In this document: positions 26,271 to 34,715 of the stretch, piece by piece | Position numbering within the stretch: the first letter of the stretch is position 1 | Layout: each line of letters starts with the position of its first letter | Assembly: GCF_014639255.1 (NCBI RefSeq) | Contig: NZ_BMFV01000004.1 | Location: 1-64,000, forward strand | Reading direction: 5' to 3' | Source of the DNA: Pullulanibacillus pueri | GTDB lineage: Bacteria > Bacillota > Bacilli > Bacillales > Sporolactobacillaceae | DNA length: 64,000 nucleotides | The notes under the pieces: generated by a model | The model's database searches: none | Told to the model about the DNA's origin: nothing | The model's input: the letters and a program-made list of their open reading frames with translations, nothing else | Translations under genes and position numbers: made by a program

Positions 26271-27297
26271 AATGTCCATCATGAGGCTGAATAATCCACC
26301 TTCCTGAAGCTCGTTGCTCAGAAAAAGGCGTTTCTACATCCTTTAATGAAACAGTTCCAGCGATGAGTGATTTTGGATCTAGTTTTTTATTTTCAACTAA
26401 ATCTAAAAGCTCCACAATGTCTGATTTTACTGAACCAAAACTTGTGAGTAAACGAAGGCCTCTGCGCACGGTTTTGGCAATAGGGATATTTACAGCATCC
26501 ATGGACATCCCAATAACCGTGACGGTCCCTCCAGGACGAACAGCGTCCATTGCTAATGCGACTGTCTCTGAACTTCCAACTGTATCAAGGACAACGTCAA
26601 TACCACCAGTGCCACTCCAGCGCCTAAGTTTTCGAGTCAATTGACGTATTTCTCCTTCAGAATATGTAAACAATTCACAGTCTGAAGGGACTTCCACTGA
26701 AGATTTCCGTCGTGAGACTATTGCAAGACTTTCAAGGTCAAAACCATGGCGTAAACGGAGTGCGGCCTGTCCTAGGCCACCCGTACCAATAACAAGGAGA
26801 GAATCAGATGCCTTTATATTAGAAAGCCGCATGGCATGATAAGGGGTCGCGAATGCATCCACTAATAGAGCGGCACTTGCAGGGTCAATAGATTTTGGAC
26901 GACGGATTATTTGAGCGATAGGCACAATGACTTCCTCCGCAAAACCGCCTGAACGATGATAACCAATACAGGTTTGTCTGTAACACAAATTGCTTTGATT
27001 GTTTTTACATGCTTTACATGATCCGCAATTGATAAATGGAAAAACAATCACCTGATCGCCAACTTGCCATTCCTCATTCCGTTGACCGATTTCTATTATT
27101 GTTCCTGAGATTTCATGCCCCATAATGAGAGGGAACTGAGTCCCTGGGGGTGCAGGTTCCCCTCTTACAACTTGCCGGTCACTTCCACAGACACCACAGG
27201 CTTCGACTTTTAGTCTTACCTCATCAGCTTTTAAAGCCTCAGAAGGGATATCCTTTAAAAGGAAACCCTCTTGAGGCTTAAATAATGCGGCAAGCAT
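26269..27297 (-). CDS. Zinc-dependent alcohol dehydrogenase (MDR family)
   Basis: A 342-residue medium-chain dehydrogenase. The catalytic zinc ligands are in CGVCGSDRQ (residue 36 region) and GHEISG. The structural zinc cysteines lie in CGSCKACKNNQSNLC. The NAD(P) Rossmann motif is GTGGLGQAAL. It begins directly after the acyl-CoA dehydrogenase stop with no gap, so the two are translated together. In the cluster it could oxidise or reduce a ring or chain hydroxyl on a carrier-bound acid; Had-type 6-hydroxycyclohexenecarbonyl-CoA dehydrogenases have this same fold. Substrate is not shown by sequence. Confidence 0.85.
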   Translation of the reverse strand: MLAALFKPQEGFLLKDIPSEALKADEVRLKVEACGVCGSDRQVVRGEPAPPGTQFPLIMGHEISGTIIEIGQRNEEWQVGDQVIVFPFINCGSCKACKNNQSNLCYRQTCIGYHRSGGFAEEVIVPIAQIIRRPKSIDPASAALLVDAFATPYHAMRLSNIKASDSLLVIGTGGLGQAALRLRHGFDLESLAIVSRRKSSVEVPSDCELFTYSEGEIRQLTRKLRRWSGTGGIDVVLDTVGSSETVALAMDAVRPGGTVTVIGMSMDAVNIPIAKTVRRGLRLLTSFGSVKSDIVELLDLVENKKLDPKSLIAGTVSLKDVETPFSEQRASGRWIIQPHDGH

Positions 27298-28524
27298 TTA
27301 TACTGTTTGCCTTTCTTTACGTTCACGTTGTCGCGCATTTTTTAATAATGATTCAGCAATTGTCATTTTTTGCATCTCAGCAGTCCCTTCTTCAAACCAA
27401 AGGGATCTTGCATCACGATATAGACGCTCAATAGGACTGTCAACACTATAGCCTCTTCCACCAAATAATGAGAGCGCACCATCAGTAACTTCACGAGACA
27501 TTTGAATGGCATTAGCCTTAGCAATTGAAGCTTCTAAAGAGATGTCTTCTCCATTATCAAACTTCTTAGCGGCATCTAAACAGAGTAAACGTGCCCCTTG
27601 AATGGCAATCTGCATTTCTGCGAGTCTCATTTGGATTGCTTGTCGACTAGCGATCGCTTTTCCGAAGGTTTTACGGTTGCGAACAAAATCTAGGGTTACA
27701 TCCAGTGCTTCTTGAGCAAGACCTACAGCACTTTGTGCAATACAAACACGGCTTTGATCTAAGAATCCTCTTACAGCGATGCCAAAGCCTTCACCGATTT
27801 CACCAAGCAACTCGGATTCAGCAACTTCACAGTTTTCAAAGGTTATTACGGCATGTGAACAACCCTTATCACCCATCATATGTGACATTGGTTCAAGCTT
27901 CATTCCTTTGCGATCTCGTGGCACTAGAAAAGCGGTTAATCCTCCACGACCACCTTCGCCTTCCATCTTGGCAATAACGGTAATAACGGACGCTTCTTCA
28001 GCAAAAGTAATCAAATGTTTTTTCCCATTTAAAATGAATTTTCCATTTTCAAAAGTCGCTTTGGTTCTAAGATCGATGCCGGTGCCATTGTCGGGCTCTG
28101 TGAGTGCAAAAGCGACAAGCGCTCCTTCTTCCACCAATTTCTTAAGCCAGAACGCTTGTTGTTCTTTGGTGCCTTGTCCGGCTGTCCGCCAAATGCTGTT
28201 GTAAGCATGGAATACCATTCGTATGGAGCCATGACAATGGGCAAGTTCTTCAAGAATCGGTAGGTATAGCGTAAGAGGTAATCCTTCACCACCCACCCAT
28301 TCGGGTAATGTAAGTTTATGAAAACCCAATTCGCGGATTCTTAACCAAAGCCCCTCAGGGATGGCTTGATCCTTTTCAATTTGTTTTCCCCACTCGTCTG
28401 CTTCTTCTTTGCGAAACTGAATCACTCGATTCCTTATGACGTTGGCGCGTTCGACAAGTTTGGGATTTATGTAAGAATCTTTTACTTCAATAGCATCTAA
28501 ATCTGATGGATTTAAAATATTCAA
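27298..28524 (-). CDS. Acyl-CoA (or acyl-ACP) dehydrogenase
   Basis: A 408-residue flavoprotein of the acyl-CoA dehydrogenase family. FAD-binding and substrate segments are ALTEPDNGTGIDLRTKATF and GKKHLITFAEEASVITVIAK. The C-terminal catalytic stretch is FGGRGYSVDSPIERLYRDAR then EEGTAEMQ, with the general-base Glu in the EGT motif. It introduces an alpha,beta double bond using FAD. With a dedicated ACP two genes upstream, the substrate may be carrier-bound. It is preceded by a 163-nt gap that holds a structured element. Confidence 0.9.
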   Translation of the reverse strand: MNILNPSDLDAIEVKDSYINPKLVERANVIRNRVIQFRKEEADEWGKQIEKDQAIPEGLWLRIRELGFHKLTLPEWVGGEGLPLTLYLPILEELAHCHGSIRMVFHAYNSIWRTAGQGTKEQQAFWLKKLVEEGALVAFALTEPDNGTGIDLRTKATFENGKFILNGKKHLITFAEEASVITVIAKMEGEGGRGGLTAFLVPRDRKGMKLEPMSHMMGDKGCSHAVITFENCEVAESELLGEIGEGFGIAVRGFLDQSRVCIAQSAVGLAQEALDVTLDFVRNRKTFGKAIASRQAIQMRLAEMQIAIQGARLLCLDAAKKFDNGEDISLEASIAKANAIQMSREVTDGALSLFGGRGYSVDSPIERLYRDARSLWFEEGTAEMQKMTIAESLLKNARQRERKERQTV

Positions 28525-28549
28525 ATCAATGCCCTCCTCAACGTTGTAA

Positions 28550-28665
28550 AAGGGGTGACTTTAATGGAAGCCAGCTCGTACCATAACGCTAAAGAAGAAC
28601 GGTGCTTAGTCTGTTCTTCTTTTTTGTCTAATGGCTTTAGACCTCTCAATAGAGTCACCCTCATA
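28550..28665. other. Multi-helix structured element inside the cluster
   Basis: An outer stem GGGTGACT / AGTCACCC (28555-28562 and 28654-28661) encloses GTCTAA / TTAGAC (17-nt hairpin) and a 10-bp AAAGAAGAAC / GTTCTTCTTT stem at about 28589-28620. The last is followed by T6 on the plus strand only. It lies in the gap between the ligase and acyl-CoA dehydrogenase genes. It could be a small palindromic insertion, an intercistronic attenuator or an RNA switch. It matches no riboswitch class I know. Confidence 0.45.
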
Positions 28666-28687
28666 TTCAATAATGATCTTATCTCTT

Positions 28688-30343
28688 TTAATGAGATTGA
28701 GCTTCAACTAAAAACTGTTCTCTCAAGACAATCTTCTTGATTTTTCCTGAAGGTGTCATAGGCAATTCTTTTAAAATCTCTAATTTATCAGGGAACTGGA
28801 ATTTAGCAAGCCCTTTTTCTTTAAGGAAATCCCGTAGTTCAGCATGGGTGAAAGGTTCAGCATCTTCTTTGAGAACGACGCAAGCTACAGTTTGTTGGCC
28901 TAATGTATCGTGGGGTGCGCCAACTACAGCAACCGTTTCTACCGCATCTAAAGCCGCGATGACGTCTTCTACTGCTTTAGGATCTACTTTTGTTCCACCC
29001 CGGTTTATAATATCATCCGCTCTAGCGATAAATGCATAGCGACCGTCTTTGTCTTTTCTTAATAAATCACCAGAATGGAACCAACCATCTTCATCCCATT
29101 GCTTGTGAGAAGCCTCTGGATTTTCATAATATCCTGCACTAAAGTTAGGCCCACGCGCTAACATTTCACCAGGTTCACCTTCGTTGACATCATTGCCTTC
29201 TTCGTCAACTAAGCGAATTTCAAGACCTGGTAAGCCAAAGCCTACTGTACTACTTATCGCTTCAATAGGATCATTTGGTTTTGTTGCACAAGCTACAAAG
29301 CCTTCAGACCAGCCGAACATGCCGCCAATTTTAATACCGCCGTCAGTTTGGAGACGATGTAAGATTGAACTTGGTACGGGAGCCCCAGCATAGATAAACA
29401 CTTTAACACTGGAAGTATCGGACTCCGCAAGTTTTGGAGAATTTGCGACATGAATGACATGTGGAGGAGCACCAATAATAAACCCAGGTTTTTCAGTTTC
29501 AATCCATTTTAAAACACGATTTGCTGAGAAACGATCAATAAACAAGATTCTACCCCCAGCAGCAATCGTCATCATAACGCCTGCGAGCATGCCAGTTTGG
29601 TGGAAGATCGGTGCGATATCCAAAACCCCGTCACCTGCTTCATACCCAAAGTTTTTCGCGAGGACACGAGAAGCCCAAAGATAATTGGCATGCAAATGGA
29701 CAACCCCTTTAGGAGAGCCTGTTGTCCCTGAGGTGAATACTAATAAGAACTTATCAAGTGGCCCTGGTCGGTTGGCATTAAGTTCCTCTTCCGTTAATGG
29801 TTTTTGAGCTGTTTTTAAGGATGAAAATGTAGTTGCTTCACTATACTTGTCTTCTTGAGTCCCCTGAATAATTAAATGTTCAATACTAGGGAGAGAAGAT
29901 TTTACCTCGACCGCCATGTCATATAGAGGCTGCCCACGGTAATTATCTGTAATAATCCACGCTTTTGCCTTGGCTTGATTGATACTTTTTACTAGTGCTT
30001 CTCGCCCTAAATCAACTTGGAGGCTTACACCAGCAGCACCAATAAGATTGGCGCCAAACAAAGCAACCACGTAATCAAGGGTGTTGGTCAACTGTAAAGC
30101 TACTGTATCCCCTTTACGGATCCCCATATGATAGAGATTAGCAGCAACAGCTTGAACTTCATTCCATAACTCAGCATACGTTAAACTGCGGTTCTCATCT
30201 TTATGGACAAGATCTGGATAAAGGTTGGCGTGTTTTTCTAAAACATCGACAAAGGATTCATTCTTCCATATACCCTTATCAAGAAATTCTTGTGCCCGTT
30301 CTTCTGTTAAAATACACCCATTAAACATCTGCATAAATGTCAC
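28688..30343 (-). CDS. AMP-dependent acyl-CoA/ACP ligase
   Basis: A 551-residue ANL-superfamily adenylating enzyme. Motifs in order: A3 FTSGTTGSPKGVVHLH (about 207-222), A5 GMFGWSEGF, A7 WFHSGDLL, A8 RADDIINRGGTKVDP and the A10 lysine in PSGKIKK. The beginning (LDKGIWKNESFVDVLEKHA) resembles DhbE/EntE and cyclohexanecarboxylate-CoA ligase types rather than long-chain acyl-CoA synthetases. It should activate a small, perhaps cyclic, carboxylic acid as the adenylate and pass it to the ACP whose gene ends 13 nt upstream, or to CoA. Confidence 0.87.
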   Translation of the reverse strand: MTFMQMFNGCILTEERAQEFLDKGIWKNESFVDVLEKHANLYPDLVHKDENRSLTYAELWNEVQAVAANLYHMGIRKGDTVALQLTNTLDYVVALFGANLIGAAGVSLQVDLGREALVKSINQAKAKAWIITDNYRGQPLYDMAVEVKSSLPSIEHLIIQGTQEDKYSEATTFSSLKTAQKPLTEEELNANRPGPLDKFLLVFTSGTTGSPKGVVHLHANYLWASRVLAKNFGYEAGDGVLDIAPIFHQTGMLAGVMMTIAAGGRILFIDRFSANRVLKWIETEKPGFIIGAPPHVIHVANSPKLAESDTSSVKVFIYAGAPVPSSILHRLQTDGGIKIGGMFGWSEGFVACATKPNDPIEAISSTVGFGLPGLEIRLVDEEGNDVNEGEPGEMLARGPNFSAGYYENPEASHKQWDEDGWFHSGDLLRKDKDGRYAFIARADDIINRGGTKVDPKAVEDVIAALDAVETVAVVGAPHDTLGQQTVACVVLKEDAEPFTHAELRDFLKEKGLAKFQFPDKLEILKELPMTPSGKIKKIVLREQFLVEAQSH

Positions 30344-30356
30344 TTCCTCAAAAATT

Positions 30357-30605
30357 TTAGAGATTCAATATATAATTAACAACATTCTCCACTGTTGAAA
30401 GATTGCCAAAATCAGCATCTGGAATCTCAATATCGAATTCATCTTCAAAACCTACAGCAAGTTCAGTTAAATCAAGTGAATCTGCTCCAAGATCATCAAC
30501 GAATAGACTATCTAGTTTTACTTCACTAGGATCTACGTCCAATTGATTTACAACAACTTGTCTTACCTTTTCTTCAATTTGTTCTTTGGTTAATGTTACA
30601 GCCAT
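30357..30605 (-). CDS. Dedicated acyl carrier protein
   Basis: An 82-residue acidic four-helix ACP with the phosphopantetheine serine in LGADSLDLTEL (about residue 42). It closely resembles housekeeping AcpP, but sits in a pathway cluster between an enoyl reductase and an AMP-ligase rather than with fabG/fabF/plsX, so it is likely pathway-specific. AGGAGTCG precedes the ATG at 30605. A 4'-phosphopantetheinyl transferase must act on it. Confidence 0.93.
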   Translation of the reverse strand: MAVTLTKEQIEEKVRQVVVNQLDVDPSEVKLDSLFVDDLGADSLDLTELAVGFEDEFDIEIPDADFGNLSTVENVVNYILNL

Positions 30606-30638
30606 TTTTAAACGACTCCTTTTTGTTGTTTTTATGAA

Positions 30639-31409
30639 TTAAGGAAGTAATAATGTAATACCGCCATCTAAGCGAATGGTTTGTCCACGAATCATTTCAG
30701 CCTCGTTAGAGCACAAAAATAATGCAAGATTTGCTATATCCTGGGGATCAACCAAACGATGATAAGGCATTTTTTCCTCAATTTTTTCTAATGTCTTGTC
30801 CATTTCTGGAAAATGATTCAGGGCATCGGTCTTCACCGCTCCTGCTGAAATAGCATTTACATTAATCTTTCTTTTTGCTAATTCTATCGCAAAGTAGCGA
30901 ACGAGGGATTCGAGTGCTGCCTTACTTGCCCCTACCGAAGTGTAATATGGAAACACACGATCGGAACCGAATGAAGACAAAGCAAGAATGGCTCCACCTT
31001 CTTCAGGCATAAGTCGAGCGGCTTGCTGTGCTCCTAATAAAAACGCTCTTGAATTAACGTTTAAGGTCCAGTCCCAGCCTTTAGCATCAACTTCCATTGC
31101 TTCTCGGTTTCTCCCAGAAGCTGCATTATGTATAAAAATATCTAGACGACCATAGGTCTCTTCTATCTTTTTAAACATGCTTATAATTTTATCTTCTTGA
31201 GCAAGATTAGCACGAACTAGTAATGCTTTTTGTCCAAGCGCTTCTACTTCTGAAGCTGTTTTTCTAGCTTCATCACCATTTCGAAAATAGTTTATGACAA
31301 CATCGGCACCTTCTTTAGCAAATTGAAGTGCGAGATGGCGCCCTATACCTCTTGAACTCCCGGTAATACAAGCTATCTTCCCTTCATAGCGCTTCTTGTT
31401 CTCATCCAA
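30639..31409 (-). CDS. SDR enoyl reductase, FabL-like
   Basis: A 256-residue short-chain dehydrogenase with the NADP motif ITGSSRGIGRHLA, NNAAS-equivalent HNAASGRN and active site YYTSVGASKAALESL. The catalytic spacing is Tyr-x6-Lys, as in FabI/FabL enoyl reductases, not the Tyr-x3-Lys of ketoreductases such as FabG. AISAGAVKTDALNHFP and the AEMIRGQTIRLDGG tail closely follow FabL. Start is TTG at 31409 with AAGGAT upstream. It probably reduces a 2-enoyl thioester on the cluster ACP; ChcA-type cyclohexenylcarbonyl reductases are also SDRs. Confidence 0.85.
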   Translation of the reverse strand: MDENKKRYEGKIACITGSSRGIGRHLALQFAKEGADVVINYFRNGDEARKTASEVEALGQKALLVRANLAQEDKIISMFKKIEETYGRLDIFIHNAASGRNREAMEVDAKGWDWTLNVNSRAFLLGAQQAARLMPEEGGAILALSSFGSDRVFPYYTSVGASKAALESLVRYFAIELAKRKINVNAISAGAVKTDALNHFPEMDKTLEKIEEKMPYHRLVDPQDIANLALFLCSNEAEMIRGQTIRLDGGITLLLP

Positions 31410-31601
31410 AGCATATCCTTCTTTCTCTAATTTATAAACATCTCAAACAAAAAAGATGAATTCTTAGTGAAAAGTTTATTATAATAAGATTACGGCAAAG
31501 CTCTTCTTTATAATTTTAGCGCGTTAATTTGTAATAATCAATCAATACGTACTAAGATAATATAATTATTTATTACAGAAAACAATGAGGTGATTTAAGA
31601 G

Positions 31602-32861
31602 ATGACTGATCGTGAACGAATTGTCGTCACAGGGTTAGGCGCAGTCACTCCGTTTGGGGTTGGTACCTCAAGATTTTGGGAGGGAATCGTCTCAGGTGAA
31701 TCAGCAGTCAAAAAGACGGATGATGAACAACTTAGACAATGGGCACCTGTGATTGCCACTTACCAAGACTTTGATCCTTCTCGCTATCTTAGCAAAAAAG
31801 CCATCCAAGGATCAGATCGTTTTACTCAGATGGGTATTATCGCGGCCATCGAAGCACTTAATGATGCGGGTTTAGGTGATATCTCATACCTACATGAGGT
31901 TTATCAATCTCACCGTGTCGGTATTTCAATTGGTTGTGCTTTCGGTGGCGTTCAAACTTTAGAAGAAGGTTCTGAGAGAATTTATACAGGGCGGTCTAAA
32001 AGAGTAAGCGCCCGGTTAGTACCCAAAGCGATTCCTAATGCGGCTGGAGCTGGTATTGCCATCCAGTATGATTTGCATGGACCGGTCATGACCTATTCAA
32101 CAGCCTGTGCTTCTTCCGCAAATTCTATCGGTGAAGCTAGTTATTGGTTAAGATTAGGAAAAGCCGATATGGTGATCGCGGGTGGAGCGGAATGTTTATT
32201 TAGCCCAACAATATTATCTGGATTAAGGGCCGCTGGTGCCTTAGCGGTTGATGGACCTGATCAGGATTATAAGAAATGGTCTCGACCTTTCGATACAAAG
32301 CGTAGTGGCATGGTTATGGGTGAGGGCGCTGCGATGGTTATCCTTGAAACATTGGAGAATGCAAAGGCCCGCAACGCTACAATCTATGCGGAACTTGTTG
32401 GCTACGGTACGTCCAATGATGCTTATCATGAAACGTCTCCTGATCCTTCGGGTAAGAGTGCAAGATTAGCAATGGAAGAAGCTTTAGAAAGTGGACAACT
32501 CAAGCCGGAGGACATTGATTATATCAATGCTCATGCGACAGCGACCCCAGCGGGAGATCGGGCAGAGTCTCATGCCCTTTATGAATTATTTGGCGATCAT
32601 CTTAACAAGATCCCCGTCAGTTCTATTAAAGGTGCTGTGGGTCATATGCTTGGCACTGCTGGAGCGATTGAAAGTATTGCTTGCATTAAGGCAATAAAAA
32701 CGAGTACCCTTCCGCCCACAATAAATGTAGATGAACAAGAAGATGGTACCCCTGCGGATATTGTGCCTAACCATAGTCGGAACCAATCTATTACTTATGC
32801 ATTGAGCAATTCCTTTGGTTTTGGTGGTCAAAATGGCGTTTTAATTTGGAAAAAATATTAG
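31602..32861 (+). CDS. Beta-ketoacyl-ACP synthase II (FabF-like)
   Basis: A 419-residue KAS II-like condensing enzyme. The catalytic Cys is in STACASSANSIG (about residue 169), with the two histidines in NAHATATPAGD and KGAVGHMLGTAGA, so the Cys-His-His triad is complete. It diverges from other FabF proteins in its N-terminal region (KKTDDEQLRQWAPVIATYQ). It is divergent from the ACP cluster across 190 bp and followed by bioY. It may elongate the acid loaded by the cluster, or be a second FabF. A GAGGTGA site precedes the ATG. Confidence 0.88.
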   Translation: MTDRERIVVTGLGAVTPFGVGTSRFWEGIVSGESAVKKTDDEQLRQWAPVIATYQDFDPSRYLSKKAIQGSDRFTQMGIIAAIEALNDAGLGDISYLHEVYQSHRVGISIGCAFGGVQTLEEGSERIYTGRSKRVSARLVPKAIPNAAGAGIAIQYDLHGPVMTYSTACASSANSIGEASYWLRLGKADMVIAGGAECLFSPTILSGLRAAGALAVDGPDQDYKKWSRPFDTKRSGMVMGEGAAMVILETLENAKARNATIYAELVGYGTSNDAYHETSPDPSGKSARLAMEEALESGQLKPEDIDYINAHATATPAGDRAESHALYELFGDHLNKIPVSSIKGAVGHMLGTAGAIESIACIKAIKTSTLPPTINVDEQEDGTPADIVPNHSRNQSITYALSNSFGFGGQNGVLIWKKY

Positions 32862-32907
32862 AGTAGGCTTTATTTATTTACTCTCCTTTACAAGTGTTCA
32901 TTTCTCG

Positions 32908-32949
32908 TTGCTTTTATGTTAACCTATATTTAAATAGGGTTTACATAAA
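32908..32949 (+). promoter_or_regulatory. BirA box overlapping the bioY promoter
   Basis: TTTATGTTAACC (32913-32924) and GGTTTACATAAA (32938-32949) are inverted repeats with 11 of 12 matches, 13 bp apart, the form of the Bacillus BirA operator (TGTTAACC-N-GGTTAACA). A promoter TTGCTT (32908-32913), 17 bp, TAAATA (32931-32936) runs through it. Biotinyl-AMP-loaded BirA would repress bioY. Confidence 0.82.
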
Positions 32950-32967
32950 TGATCTAAGGGTGAGAAA

Positions 32968-33516
32968 ATGATGAAATCAAGAGAAAAGTTAAAGATGATG
33001 ATCGTGTCTGCTTTGTTTGCGGCGATGACGGCGATCATGGCACAAATTGAGATTCCTCTTCCATTAGTTCCAATCAGTGGACAAACCTTTGCGGTGGGTT
33101 TAACGGCAACAGTTATTGGAGCTAACTATGGAGCCTTGGCCATGATCCTCTATGCAGCTCTTGGTGCTATCGGACTTCCTGTTTTTGCACAATTTAGTGC
33201 TGGATTTTCTGTTATTGTAGGTCCAACCGGTGGCTACATCGTAAGTTTTATTATTAGTGCATTTATCATCGGTTTTATACTTGAAAGAACACGTTTTAAC
33301 TTTACGATGGCCATCATCGCCAATATTATCGGGATGATAATGAGCCTCATTCTAGGTACGATTCAGCTCAAATATGTTGCTGATCTATCATGGCATGCTG
33401 CCATGGTGTCAGGCGTCTATCCTTTTCTTATTGTGGGTGTTATCAAAGCAGTCCTTTCAGCAGTGATAGGTATCCTCGCACGCAAACGTCTACTTTCGGC
33501 CCATCTCCTTTCTTAA
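32968..33516 (+). CDS. bioY: Biotin transporter substrate-binding protein BioY
   Basis: A 182-residue S-component of an ECF-type biotin transporter with six helices. It has the family segments AQIEIPLPLVPISGQTFAV, ALGAIGLPVFA and VGPTGGYIVSF. It binds biotin and works alone or with EcfAA'T. A BirA box in front indicates biotin control. AAGGGTGAG precedes the ATG at 32968. In B. subtilis, yhfU (bioY) is next to an acyl-ligase and a thiolase under BirA; here the neighbour is a KAS II. Confidence 0.95.
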   Translation: MMKSREKLKMMIVSALFAAMTAIMAQIEIPLPLVPISGQTFAVGLTATVIGANYGALAMILYAALGAIGLPVFAQFSAGFSVIVGPTGGYIVSFIISAFIIGFILERTRFNFTMAIIANIIGMIMSLILGTIQLKYVADLSWHAAMVSGVYPFLIVGVIKAVLSAVIGILARKRLLSAHLLS

Positions 33517-33535
33517 GTTTAAACCAACGATATCA

Positions 33536-33561
33536 AAAGCCGCCATTTGGCGGCTTTTATT
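33536..33561 (+). terminator. Terminator of bioY
   Basis: AAAAGCCGCC and GGCGGCTTTT with an ATTT loop and a T-rich tail, placed between convergent bioY and the lysozyme-like gene; it can serve both. Confidence 0.9.
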
Positions 33562-33569
33562 TTTTTCTT

Positions 33570-34592
33570 TTAAAAAGCTTGATTCTCTGAAGGAGAAGGC
33601 GTTATAACTGGCATTGTATGCATGATTCCTATGAGATTATTTGAAACCTTACTAACATAGGTAAAATCTCCATAACAATAAGGATATCGAAAATTATTTT
33701 TATCTCCACCACAGTTATAAAGTTTAGGATTTTTCTTCACTTGTTCCATTGAAAATTGCTTTGCTAGCGCTTCAGTATGCTTTTTGCCATGCTTAGCAAT
33801 AAAATTAATATACCCAACTCCCATATTATAGGATTGAATAATGGTTTGAAAATCCACATGTTTTTCTTCACCATACTTTAAAATTCGACTAAAATATTTC
33901 ACACCTTGCGCCACACTCTGTTTTGGATCCTTAATGGTATTAGGCTTTAATCCGGCAGATTCAGAGGCTTGCATTGGATCCCCACCTTTTCCTTTACTTT
34001 CTTGCTGCATTAACGCCATCAATACAGGCGTATAAGATTGTAAATCATATTTTTTTAAATCCTTATTTAATAGTGGTTGAAATTTCTCCACAGCTTTGAA
34101 AGATGCGGGGTTGGCTGAAGCTTGTGCACTGGTTGTTCTATTAATGCTATTGAAATACTGATCTAATAGATTGGGGAGATTGGCTACCAGTTCTGGGGAT
34201 TCACTTTGATAGACTTCTTCCCCACCCCCACTATCTTGAATGAGTGAAATGACGGGATATTCTGAACTTATCCAAGAAGTGAGATCCTTTAAGTTAAGAT
34301 GAGTGATAGATTGAAATAATGTACTAGAAATGGCTTGAGGGCGTTGATCCCTTGCTATCGCTTTTGTAAAGTAGATATTTTCATTTCCAAAAGCTTCATA
34401 AATAATGGTGGAAGGTTTCCAGTCTATTGAATGGAGTTCATTTTCGATGCATTGACTCTTTATCCCTCCAAGAGTTAAACAGAGAATTAAACCATAACTC
34501 ATGACAGTGATGAGGACCATGATTCTTGTAAAAGGGAGATGGTGTGTATGAGATTCCGCATATTTTTCTTTAGTGAGTGTAAGTGTCGTCAC
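33570..34592 (-). CDS. Membrane-anchored lysozyme-like peptidoglycan hydrolase
   Basis: A 340-residue protein with one N-terminal membrane helix (about residues 24-42) and a long linker. The C-terminal lysozyme-like domain (about 180-325) has YTPVLMALMQQESKGKGGDPMQASESAG with the probable catalytic Glu in MQQES. QSYNMGVGYINF and YGDFTYVSKV follow. This is the fold seen in CwlT and other conjugation or cell-wall lysozymes. It diverges from an L,D-transpeptidase gene, and a Zur-like palindrome covers the -10 and spacer of its candidate promoter (TTGTCA, 17 bp, TTATTT). Confidence 0.82.
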   Translation of the reverse strand: MTTLTLTKEKYAESHTHHLPFTRIMVLITVMSYGLILCLTLGGIKSQCIENELHSIDWKPSTIIYEAFGNENIYFTKAIARDQRPQAISSTLFQSITHLNLKDLTSWISSEYPVISLIQDSGGGEEVYQSESPELVANLPNLLDQYFNSINRTTSAQASANPASFKAVEKFQPLLNKDLKKYDLQSYTPVLMALMQQESKGKGGDPMQASESAGLKPNTIKDPKQSVAQGVKYFSRILKYGEEKHVDFQTIIQSYNMGVGYINFIAKHGKKHTEALAKQFSMEQVKKNPKLYNCGGDKNNFRYPYCYGDFTYVSKVSNNLIGIMHTMPVITPSPSENQAF

Positions 34593-34612
34593 TGTTTTTC
34601 CTCCTCTCCTTC

Positions 34613-34676
34613 TTTACAAATGTCGTTTTAGACTCTATAATGTCCATAAATAATAACCATTACGATTTAATGACAA
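34613..34676. promoter_or_regulatory. Divergent promoters with a Zur-like box
   Basis: For the plus strand TTTACA (34613-34618), 17 bp, TATAAT (34636-34641) would start the L,D-transpeptidase mRNA near 34648. For the minus strand TTGTCA (34671-34676), 17 bp, TTATTT (34648-34653). A 23-bp imperfect palindrome at 34647-34669, with a perfect right half ATTACGATTTA, matches the Bacillus Zur operator in about 19 of 22 positions and covers the start sites. Confidence 0.72.
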
Positions 34677-34715
34677 TCATTCTAACTTTACTTCTATTAG
34701 ATTGGAGAAATTCAC

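Noticed and set aside
30639..31409. Annotation as a FabG-type 3-ketoacyl reductase
   Set aside because: The catalytic spacing is Tyr-x6-Lys (enoyl reductase) rather than Tyr-x3-Lys.
31535..31560. TTAGTA...-like palindrome (ATACGTACTAAGA) upstream of the KAS II as a FapR box
   Set aside because: The spacing between half sites is 2 bp instead of 5 and two bases mismatch.
34647..34669. Fur box for the L,D-transpeptidase
   Set aside because: The half sites match the Zur pattern ATTACGATTTA better than GATAATGATTATC, and zur is adjacent.
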